A stretch of 5,281 bases of DNA from Verrucomicrobiota bacterium (GTDB lineage Bacteria; Verrucomicrobiota; Verrucomicrobiia; Limisphaerales; JADLHS01): NCBI GenBank assembly GCA_004297495.1, contig SCTL01000497.1, forward strand, positions 1 through 5,281, given 5' to 3'. The position numbers were made by a program, and so were the translations under genes. Of the stretch, positions 1-5,185 are shown piece by piece. Within the stretch, counting starts at the first letter, position 1. The number at the start of each line of letters is the position of its first letter. The notes beneath the pieces are model-generated. The model did not search any database, had not been told where the DNA came from, and worked only from the letters and a program-made list of their open reading frames with translations.

Positions 1-555
1 GCGTACGATGGCGAAGAGCAATTCGACTTCCTTCTGCGTGAGCGAAGCAGTCGGCTCGTCCATGATGACGATACGCGCGCCGGCACCGATGGCGCAGGCG
101 ATTTCCACGAGTTGTTGCTCTGGCATCGAGAGCGAACGCACCTCCGCATCCGGTGAGATTTCCGCCCCGATGCGCTGAAGCAATTCCATCGCGCGGTTTC
201 GCCGAGCCAGCCAATTGACTTTGCGAATCGCCGTCGCGGGTTCCAGTCGCAGCGCAATGTTCTCAGCGACCGTCAGATCAGGGAATAGCGCCGGTTGCTG
301 GTAAATGCAGGCGGTGCCGAGTTTGTGGGCGGAGGCGGGTGTGAGCTGCGCGACACGTTCGCCGCTGACTTCAATCGTGCCGCCATCGGGTTGGTGCGCG
401 CCGGTGATGACTTTGATGAGCGTGGATTTGCCCGCGCCATTTTCGCCGAGCAGCGCGTGAACTTCGCCCGCCCGCAAATCAAACGACACGCCCTTCAACG
501 CGCGCACCGCGCTGAAGGATTTCGTGATGGCGGAGAGTCGAAGCAGCGATGTCAT
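1..555 (-). CDS. Sugar ABC transporter ATP-binding protein, CUT2/RbsA class, probably rhamnose (RhaT-like); N-terminal part only
   Basis: This is the first 185 residues of an ATPase that powers import of a monosaccharide through an inner-membrane ABC permease. Seen in the sequence: Walker A GENGAGKST at residues 37-45, a Q-loop region YQQPALFPDLTVAEN at 85-99, the signature LSMPEQQ at 142-148 in place of canonical LSGGQ, and Walker B IVIMDEP at 162-168 with E167 as the catalytic acid. CUT2 ATPases usually have about 500 residues in two fused nucleotide-binding domains, so roughly the last 310 residues and the whole second domain lie past the left edge. The reading frame is open to base 1. The ATG at 555 is the only sensible start, because an in-frame TGA sits two codons upstream (559-561). 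No Shine-Dalgarno is visible. It lies 51 bp after the permease gene on the same strand. The Q-loop and signature wording recalls rhizobial rhamnose RhaT, and the neighbours support rhamnose, but ribose, AI-2 or another sugar is not excluded. Confidence 0.93.
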   Translation of the reverse strand, partial: MTSLLRLSAITKSFSAVRALKGVSFDLRAGEVHALLGENGAGKSTLIKVITGAHQPDGGTIEVSGERVAQLTPASAHKLGTACIYQQPALFPDLTVAENIALRLEPATAIRKVNWLARRNRAMELLQRIGAEISPDAEVRSLSMPEQQLVEIACAIGAGARIVIMDEPTASLTQKEVELLFAIVR

Positions 556-606
556 GCTTCATCAATTTGACCGCCAACCGCGGTGGCTCCGTTGCCTCTG
601 CGTCCG

Positions 607-1911
607 TCACGCGGCCTGCGCGGATTTATCCAGCAGGCGCGGATAGGCGAAGCCGTAGATCGTCGTCGCGATGAAGCCGATCAACGGCAAGGTGAACGAG
701 ATGCCGACACTGTGGTAGCGATCCCACAGCCAGCCCATCAGGACCGCGGCGATCGAGCCGGCGGCGCCGACGGCGATCACGTGGAACGAAGCGGCGATCT
801 TGGTCTGCACGCCGAGGTTGCGCACGCTCATCGCGAAGATGAACGGGAACATGATGGACATGAACAGCCAGCAAAGCGGCAGAATCATCCACGACACCAG
901 TTTGATGTCGGCGATCGCCAGCAGGATGACGACGGAATTGGCGATGCCGTAGAGCGCGAGCAGGAGGTTGGGCTTGATGAGGCGCGACAGCGGTGCGCCG
1001 CTGAAACGCCCGACCGCATACAGGATCATCGCGAAGGTGATCACGTAGGCCGCCGTGGCATCGGGAGTCGCGGCGTGCGTCATGGATTGATACCAGGCAA
1101 AGAGCGGAGCCGTCGTCGTTGCGCCGGACGAGTCTTTGACGATTGCGTTCTCGACGATGTAGTTCACGGCGAAGGCGTTGATCCCGATCTGCGCGATGAT
1201 GTACAGGAACTGGGTGAAGACGCCCATGGTGAAATGCGGCTGGCGGGTGAGGTGAGCTTTGAAGATCGTGGCATCACCGGCGTCCGCAGCGGCACCGTCT
1301 TCAATCGCGGGCAGCTTGATAAACGAGAAGACCCCGAAGATCAGTAGCACGACACAACCGAGGACGATGTAGGGCAGGAGGAGAGAGTGAAAATCGGGAT
1401 TGCCAACCTCCACCTTCTGGCCGAAAAGGAGCAGACCACCCACAGTCGGCGCGATGATGTAAGCACAGGAGTTGAACGCCTGCGCCACCGAGAGGCGCCC
1501 GGGTGCGCCGTCTTTCGGGCCGAGCACCGTGACGTAGGGATTCGCGGCGGTTTCAATGCACGCCAGACCGGTGGAGAGAATGAACAACGCCAGACAGAAG
1601 GCCCAAAACGACTTGAACACCAATCCTGCCGGAATGAACAGGAACGCGCCGATCGCCAGGATCATCAGGCCCACCAGGATGCCGCGTTGGTAACCGATGC
1701 GGCGGATCAACAACGCCGCCGGCAAGCCCATGAGCAGATACGCGCCGAAGACGGAAGTCTGGACGAGCCCGGACTGCGCCTTGCTGACTTGCAGGATGTT
1801 TTGGAAGTGCTTGTTCAGCACGTCGAGCATGGCATGGCAGAATCCCCAGATGAAAAACAGGGAGGCGACCATGAGGAAGGCGAACACGAACGGATTGCGA
1901 TAATGTTTCAT
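607..1911 (-). CDS. FHS-family MFS sugar:H+ symporter (FucP-like), probable L-rhamnose permease
   Basis: This is a 434-residue integral membrane protein of the major facilitator superfamily, fucose-galactose-glucose:H+ symporter (FHS) group. Its length is close to that of E. coli FucP (438), and about 12 hydrophobic segments span the whole chain. Two FucP hallmarks are visible. D30 in TM1 (HAMLDVLNKHFQ) aligns with the FucP TM1 aspartate used in proton coupling. E120 in TM4 lies in GLACIETAANPYVTVLGP, which nearly matches FucP around its essential TM4 glutamate. A further match follows at RLSVAQAFNS (FucP RLNLAQTFNS). The start is the ATG at 1911, placed just before TM1. Upstream spacing to rhaA is 45 bp with no Shine-Dalgarno. 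The family takes up fucose, glucose or galactose. L-rhamnose as substrate is inferred only from its place between rhaA and a sugar ABC ATPase. It has no resemblance that I can see to E. coli RhaT (the DMT-type rhamnose symporter). Confidence 0.94.
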   Translation of the reverse strand: MKHYRNPFVFAFLMVASLFFIWGFCHAMLDVLNKHFQNILQVSKAQSGLVQTSVFGAYLLMGLPAALLIRRIGYQRGILVGLMILAIGAFLFIPAGLVFKSFWAFCLALFILSTGLACIETAANPYVTVLGPKDGAPGRLSVAQAFNSCAYIIAPTVGGLLLFGQKVEVGNPDFHSLLLPYIVLGCVVLLIFGVFSFIKLPAIEDGAAADAGDATIFKAHLTRQPHFTMGVFTQFLYIIAQIGINAFAVNYIVENAIVKDSSGATTTAPLFAWYQSMTHAATPDATAAYVITFAMILYAVGRFSGAPLSRLIKPNLLLALYGIANSVVILLAIADIKLVSWMILPLCWLFMSIMFPFIFAMSVRNLGVQTKIAASFHVIAVGAAGSIAAVLMGWLWDRYHSVGISFTLPLIGFIATTIYGFAYPRLLDKSAQAA

Positions 1912-1956
1912 GCGATTTCAGTCTGATGGTTTGGGGGATTTTAGTTCGAAGAAAAT

Positions 1957-3219
1957 TCAGTGACGTTTGCTCAGGACAGCTTTTTCGTAAGCTTTGACCT
2001 CGGCGAGCCAGGCTTCGCCCACGGGTACGCCTTGCTCCTGACAATAAAAATCCCAGACCGCGCCAGCGGGCAGCGTCTTGGCTTCCTCCATCAGCGCGAG
2101 GCGGGAGGTGTAATCGCCGGCCAGTTCAAGTTTCATGTAAAGTTCGTACGGCTCAAGCATTGCGATACAAAGCGCGCGAATCATGTTGCGCGTGCCGATG
2201 GTCCACGCGGCGATGCGGTTGATGCTGGCATCGAAGAAATCGAGCCCGATGTGCGTGCGGCTCAGGTAATCTCCGCGCACCAATTCCTGCGCGATGGCCT
2301 GAAGCTCGTCCGTGAGCGTGACGACGTGATCGCTGTCCCAACGCACGCCGCGGCTGACGTGCAACAAAATCTCCGGCACGAAACAGAGCACGGAGGAAAT
2401 CTTGTCCGCCATGTTTTCGGTCGGGTGATAATGCCCGGCGTCGAGACAGACGAGTTTTTGATTTTTCACGGCGTAGCCGAGATAAAACTCGTGCATGCCG
2501 ACCGTGTAACTCTCCGCGCCGATGCCGAAGAGCTTGCCTTCCACGGCGTCGAGATTGTGCTTCGGGTTCAGCTTCTTCTTGAACACGGTGTTGAGTGATT
2601 CCTCAAGTCGTTCGCGCGGACCGCGGCGGTCGGCGGGCGTGTCCTTCATGCCGTCGGGAATCCAGACGTTTGTGACAGCGGTTTTGCCAAGCGCCTTGCC
2701 CATCGCCGCGCCAATTTCGCGCGATGCCTGACAATGTTCGATCCAGAATTGCCGGACCGATCTATCCGCGCTGGACAGCGTGAAGCCGCTCGCGGACTTG
2801 GGATGCGAGAAACACGTCGGATTGAAATCCAATCCAATGCCGAGCGATTTGGCCCAAGCAATCCAGTTCTTGAAATGCTTCGGCTCGATTTCGTTGCGAT
2901 CCACTTTCTTCCCGCCGAACTCGCCGTAGAACGCGTGCAGATTGAAACGGTGCGTGCCGGGAATCAGCGAGAGCGCCTTGGCGGCGTCGGCGCGCAGTTC
3001 GTCGGGCGTGCGGGCTTTGCCGGGATAATTGCCGGTGGCCACGATGCCGCCGGTGAGCGCGCCGCCGAAGTTTTCAAAGCCGCCCACGTCATCGCCCTGC
3101 CAGCAATGGAGCGAGACCGGGACTTTGGCGAGTTGTTTGAGGACTAGGTCGGTATCCACGCCCAGCGAAGCGAACCGTTCGTTGGCGAGGTTGTAAGCTT
3201 GTTCGATTTTGTTGCCCAT
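1957..3219 (-). CDS. rhaA: L-rhamnose isomerase
   Basis: This cytoplasmic, metal-dependent aldose-ketose isomerase converts L-rhamnose to L-rhamnulose, the first committed step of the phosphorylating rhamnose pathway. The 420-residue product aligns almost end to end with E. coli RhaA (419). Conserved blocks, in order, are HCWQGDDV (38-45), TGGIVATGNYPGKAR (56-70), LDFNPTCFSHP (130-140), WIPDGMKD (186-193), FGIGAESYTVG (231-241), CLDAGHYHPTE (258-268), VRWDSDHVV (292-300) and HIGLDFFDASINRIAAW (323-339). The acidic and histidine residues in the last four blocks include the metal-binding and catalytic positions of the family. The frame is open to an ATG at 3279, but I chose the ATG at 3219 because residue 1 there coincides with the E. 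coli start. The extra 20 residues look like leader sequence and cover a dyad. A weak GGAA lies 11 nt upstream. All key motifs are intact, so the enzyme is probably active. It belongs to the RhaA type, not the Pseudomonas stutzeri/rhizobial RhaI type. Confidence 0.97.
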   Translation of the reverse strand: MGNKIEQAYNLANERFASLGVDTDLVLKQLAKVPVSLHCWQGDDVGGFENFGGALTGGIVATGNYPGKARTPDELRADAAKALSLIPGTHRFNLHAFYGEFGGKKVDRNEIEPKHFKNWIAWAKSLGIGLDFNPTCFSHPKSASGFTLSSADRSVRQFWIEHCQASREIGAAMGKALGKTAVTNVWIPDGMKDTPADRRGPRERLEESLNTVFKKKLNPKHNLDAVEGKLFGIGAESYTVGMHEFYLGYAVKNQKLVCLDAGHYHPTENMADKISSVLCFVPEILLHVSRGVRWDSDHVVTLTDELQAIAQELVRGDYLSRTHIGLDFFDASINRIAAWTIGTRNMIRALCIAMLEPYELYMKLELAGDYTSRLALMEEAKTLPAGAVWDFYCQEQGVPVGEAWLAEVKAYEKAVLSKRH

Positions 3220-3253
3220 GTGCGACAGTTTTCCAATGTGATCTTGCCCAAAA

Positions 3254-3280
3254 GATGCTGAACAGGCGCAAGTCAGCATC
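3254..3280 (-). promoter_or_regulatory. Hairpin-forming dyad in the rhaM-rhaA gap
   Basis: GATGCTGA and TCAGCATC form a perfect 8-bp inverted repeat with an 11-nt loop. In the minus-strand transcript the stem is followed at once by four U (TCAGCATC then TTTT), which resembles a weak intrinsic terminator or attenuator about 34 nt before the rhaA start. Half the stem is A/T and the U run is short, so strong termination is unlikely. It may instead be an mRNA processing or stability element, or a protein-binding dyad. Confidence 0.35.
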
Positions 3281-3337
3281 GGACGCCGGTTTGGCGCAAG
3301 AACAAATTCTGGCGAGTCCTGCCAGCGGCGTGCTGAT

Positions 3338-3652
3338 TTATGCCAGATAAAAAACCTGCTTCAACTCCGCCTCGACCGGGGATTGGTCGGGGTTGGTCTC
3401 CATGAGGTCGGCCATGTAAGCCCACCACCGGCGCATGACCGGGTGTTGCGGCAGCGCCGTGCGGGAAATGGACTCGTCAAACTTAAGTACGCCGAACAGC
3501 GTGAGCGTCTCCTCGTCGAGGAAGATGGAGTAATCGGAAATCCCATGCTCGCGCAGCAGCGTGGCGAGTTCCGGCCAGAGGGCATCGTGACGGCGCTGGT
3601 ATTCGGCGGCGTAGCCGGGTTTGAGTTTCATTTTGAAGGCGCGATGTTTCAT
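3338..3652 (-). CDS. rhaM: L-rhamnose mutarotase
   Basis: This 104-residue dimeric alpha+beta-barrel-type enzyme interconverts the alpha and beta anomers of L-rhamnose, so that imported sugar reaches the isomerase in the usable form. Length and sequence match E. coli RhaM (104 aa) from end to end. The EYQRRH block puts Y18 and the catalytic-type histidine H22 at the same positions as in E. coli. LWPEL (25-29), the paired tryptophans W76-W77 in RRWWAYM, the NPDQSPV block (87-93) and the C-terminal VFYLA are all present. The start ATG at 3652 is fixed by this alignment, and no in-frame ATG is close upstream. The gene is first in the minus-strand rhamnose operon, with a plausible promoter 25 bp ahead of the ATG and a very short predicted leader without Shine-Dalgarno. 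It is separated from rhaA by 118 bp, the widest gap in the operon. Confidence 0.97.
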   Translation of the reverse strand: MKHRAFKMKLKPGYAAEYQRRHDALWPELATLLREHGISDYSIFLDEETLTLFGVLKFDESISRTALPQHPVMRRWWAYMADLMETNPDQSPVEAELKQVFYLA

Positions 3653-3676
3653 AAGCGATGGGCGGATGCGGGCGAG

Positions 3677-3704
3677 ATTAGAACCCGGCGCACGCGCGAA
3701 ACAA
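3677..3704 (-). promoter_or_regulatory. Putative sigma70-like promoter of the rhamnose operon (rhaM)
   Basis: Read on the minus strand, a -35 TTGTTT (3704-3699) is followed after 16 bp by a -10 TCTAAT (3682-3677). Transcription would start near 3670, giving a leader of about 18 nt before the rhaM ATG, which fits the missing Shine-Dalgarno. Four of six bases match consensus at -35 and five of six at -10 (TCTAAT against TATAAT). The call rests on consensus only. Confidence 0.45.
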
Positions 3705-3721
3705 GCTTTGAACGTTCGCGC
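3694..3721. promoter_or_regulatory. Inverted repeat over both divergent -35 boxes, candidate operator
   Basis: The arms GCGCGAA (3694-3700) and TTCGCGC (3715-3721) are perfect 7-bp complements around a 14-bp spacer. The right arm overlaps an 8-bp palindrome GAACGTTC (3710-3717), whose central CG is the style of a LacI-family operator half. The left arm touches the rhaM -35 box and the palindrome overlaps the frr -35 box. A regulator bound here could affect either promoter. GC-rich dyads of this length also arise by chance, so this is a candidate only. Confidence 0.3.
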
Positions 3722-3738
3722 CGAGTTGCCTCTATACA
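3708..3738 (+). promoter_or_regulatory. Putative sigma70-like promoter of frr
   Basis: A -35 TTGAAC (3708-3713) and a -10 TATACA (3733-3738) are separated by 19 bp, slightly longer than the ideal 17. A start near 3745 would give a leader of about 26 nt before the frr ATG. The -35 box lies only 3 bp from the -35 box of the opposite rhaM promoter, so the two promoters are back to back. Based on consensus matching only. Confidence 0.4.
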
Positions 3739-3770
3739 GTGCGCTCCGGTTTTGTTAGCGTCAGCGGACT

Positions 3771-4331
3771 ATGACACTCGACGACATTCTGCTGGAGGCG
3801 GAGGAGAAGATGGAGAAGACCGAGAAGGTGGTCGTGAACGAATTTGCCGGGGTGCGCACCGGCAAGGCCTCGGCTGCGCTGGTGGAAAACATCATGGTGG
3901 ATGTTTACGGCTCGGTCATGCGCATCCGCGAACTGGCCGGCATCACCACGCCCGAGCCGCGCACGCTCTCGATCCAGCCGTGGGATGCCAGCACGATTGT
4001 TCACATCGAAAAGGCGATTCAAAAAGCCAACCTCGGCCTGAATCCCGCCACGCAGGGCAAAACCATCCGCATTTTCTTCCCAGAACTCAGCCAGGAACGG
4101 CGCGTCGAGTTCACCAAGATTCTCAAGAAGATGGCCGAGGACGGCCGTGTGGCCGTTCGGCACGTGCGACGCGATGCAATGGACCTGCTCAAAAAGCACG
4201 CCCACGACAGCGGCGTCAGCGAGGACCAGGAAAAACAGGCGGAAAAGGATTTGCAGAAACTAACGGACGATTACATCGCCAAGATTGACCAGCACTTGGT
4301 CCACAAGGAAAAAGAAATCATGACGGTGTGA
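3771..4331 (+). CDS. frr: Ribosome recycling factor
   Basis: RRF, together with EF-G, splits the post-termination ribosome so that it can start a new round of translation; it is an essential cytoplasmic protein. The 186-residue product has the family's usual length (E. coli 185). Family features seen are the N-terminal helix with FAGVRTGKASAALVE (residues 25-39), the small second domain with RELAGITTPEPRTLSIQPWD (52-71), AIQKANLGLNP (82-92), the FFPELSQERR segment (104-113) and the arginine-rich VRHVRRDAMDLLKK (128-141), where the conserved arginines contact 23S rRNA in the family. A long charged C-terminal helix closes the three-helix bundle. The start is the ATG at 3771. No Shine-Dalgarno is visible. 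In many bacteria frr follows pyrH. Here it stands alone, back to back with rhaM and with its own likely promoter, and it converges on the ftsB-like gene. Confidence 0.98.
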   Translation: MTLDDILLEAEEKMEKTEKVVVNEFAGVRTGKASAALVENIMVDVYGSVMRIRELAGITTPEPRTLSIQPWDASTIVHIEKAIQKANLGLNPATQGKTIRIFFPELSQERRVEFTKILKKMAEDGRVAVRHVRRDAMDLLKKHAHDSGVSEDQEKQAEKDLQKLTDDYIAKIDQHLVHKEKEIMTV

Positions 4332-4345
4332 GCGGGCGGCGGGGT

Positions 4346-4408
4346 TCTTAATCTTAATCTGAGCGCACAAGCAGCGAAGCGAGATCAAAAAGGAGATTAA
4401 GCTTAAGA
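4346..4408. repeat. Imperfect 15-bp inverted repeat of TTAATC units between convergent genes
   Basis: The left arm (4346-4360, TCTTAATCTTAATCT) pairs with the right arm (4394-4408, AGATTAAGCTTAAGA) at 14 of 15 positions around a 33-nt spacer. The left arm is itself a tandem of CTTAAT units. It lies in the gap between the 3' ends of frr and the ftsB-like gene, where a bidirectional terminator would be expected. The stem is A/T-rich and lacks a clean GC stem with a T run, so a dispersed REP-like intergenic element is an equally good reading. A T5 run does occur on the minus strand inside the spacer (4387-4391). Confidence 0.55.
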
Positions 4409-4424
4409 GGACGGCCGCAGTTTC

Positions 4425-4751
4425 CTAGCGGGTCACGAAGTTTGTCGTCGCCGGTTCTTCAAAGCGAATCACCGTTTCACCCGGCTTCGCGTAACCCAGT
4501 TTTTCACGGGCCATGCGCTCGACCGCCTTGGGATCATTGCGCAGTGCTTCGAGGGAGGTCTTGAACTGCCGGGAAACCTCCTCCTCCTTCGCGACCTTGG
4601 CGTCGAGGCGATACACTTCCTTGCGCATCCGCTCGTTCGTTTTGATGAGCGGCAGATAGCAGACCGCCAGCAGCAGAACCCCGGCGACGCCCAGCAACAC
4701 CACCACCACGCGCGTCAGTCGGTTCCAAATGTTTGATTCCACGTCGGCCAC
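4425..4751 (-). CDS. Septum formation initiator (FtsB/DivIC family) protein
   Basis: This is a small bitopic membrane protein of the FtsB/DivIC type. In the family it forms the divisome FtsQLB (DivIB-FtsL-DivIC) subcomplex that activates septal peptidoglycan synthesis. Seen: 108 residues (E. coli FtsB 103), a short cytoplasmic N-terminus, one transmembrane segment at about residues 14-34, a charged heptad-like coiled coil at about 36-70, and the family C-terminal block NDPKAVERMAREKLGY (72-87) followed by KPGETVIRFEEP (89-100). No ATG exists in a suitable place. The frame is bounded upstream by a TAA at 4761-4763, so the start is GTG at 4751, or less likely the second GTG three codons later. 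No Shine-Dalgarno is visible. It follows the small lipoprotein gene by 44 bp on the same strand and may be co-transcribed with it. FtsL shares the overall architecture, but the ARExLGY/KPGE block favours FtsB/DivIC. Confidence 0.88.
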   Translation of the reverse strand: MADVESNIWNRLTRVVVVLLGVAGVLLLAVCYLPLIKTNERMRKEVYRLDAKVAKEEEVSRQFKTSLEALRNDPKAVERMAREKLGYAKPGETVIRFEEPATTNFVTR

Positions 4752-4795
4752 GGCGACGAGTTAAGCACGACTCGCGGTGGAGCAAAAGAAGAATT

Positions 4796-5185
4796 CTACC
4801 GCGCGAATTTCTTCCAGCTCTGCAACAGTCCATCCGGCCCGAAGGTCAGCCGGAGGAAGTAATCCGGCGAATAAGTCTCGTAGTAGCTTCCCCAATACGG
4901 CCCGTAATATCCGTAGCGTCGCCGCCAGCCATAATAACCCGGGCTGACGTAGGCGGTGCGATAGCCGCGCGACGTCAGCCAATCCGCCACGATCGTGCCG
5001 TCGTCCAGCCGCGCTTGTTTTTCCGGCGGGCCCAGTTCAGTCACCGCCTGATCAAACGTGTAATGGCCCACGCGCGCCGCCCAGTTGATTTTCGGCGTCG
5101 TCGCGCAGCCGGCCAGCAATGCGACCGCTCCCAGCACCGCCAGCAGGCGATGACCACCGGGCATCCATCTCAAAACGCCATTCAT
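4796..5185 (-). CDS. Small Tyr/Gly-rich lipoprotein of unknown function
   Basis: I do not recognise a named family. The 129-residue product begins with a type II signal peptide: basic residues R6, H12 and R13, a hydrophobic core at about 14-24, and the lipobox LLAGC with C27 as the lipidated residue. The next residue is Ala, so under E. coli rules it would go to the outer membrane. A block at about 41-70 (YTFDQAVTELGPPEKQ ... DGTIVADWL) loosely recalls BamE/SmpA-like small lipoproteins, in which a helix precedes a conserved LGxP turn; this is only a resemblance. Residues 75-109 hold 12 tyrosines plus many glycines and an RRR run. The C-terminus resumes a strand-like LRLTFGPDGLLQSW. Start choice: ATG at 5185, though the ATG at 5164 (M8) would still leave a usable signal peptide. 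The ftsB-like gene follows 44 bp downstream. No clear promoter or Shine-Dalgarno was found. Confidence 0.82.
   Translation of the reverse strand: MNGVLRWMPGGHRLLAVLGAVALLAGCATTPKINWAARVGHYTFDQAVTELGPPEKQARLDDGTIVADWLTSRGYRTAYVSPGYYGWRRRYGYYGPYWGSYYETYSPDYFLRLTFGPDGLLQSWKKFAR

Noticed and set aside
577..584. ACCGCGGT palindrome between the permease and the ABC ATPase genes
   Set aside because: An 8-bp palindrome in GC-rich DNA is expected by chance, and no promoter-like boxes accompany it.
583..1347. A 254-codon open frame on the plus strand
   Set aside because: It lies antisense to the permease gene, whose protein is clearly recognisable. The translation is rich in Arg, Asp, Gly and His with no domain, as expected for the antisense frame of a GC-rich gene.
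1960..2598. A 212-codon plus-strand open frame
   Set aside because: It is antisense to the well-conserved rhaA gene and has no recognisable motif.
3220..3279. A 20-residue N-terminal extension of RhaA from the ATG at 3279
   Set aside because: E. coli RhaA begins exactly at the residue encoded at 3219, and the extension has no homology that I recognise and overlaps an RNA-like dyad.
3309..3325. Short dyad CTGGC/GCCAG just after the rhaM stop, as a terminator
   Set aside because: The stem is only 5 bp and is followed on the minus strand by AATTTGTT rather than a clean U run. It is too weak to call, and the genes around it look like one operon.
3732..4205. A 157-codon minus-strand open frame
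   Set aside because: It is antisense to frr, which matches its family over full length; the frame is explained by codon bias.
3383..4288. A 301-codon open frame on the plus strand
   Set aside because: It runs antisense through rhaM, across the divergent promoter region, and then through frr in another frame. Both real genes are certain, and the translation is low-complexity Arg/Gly/His.
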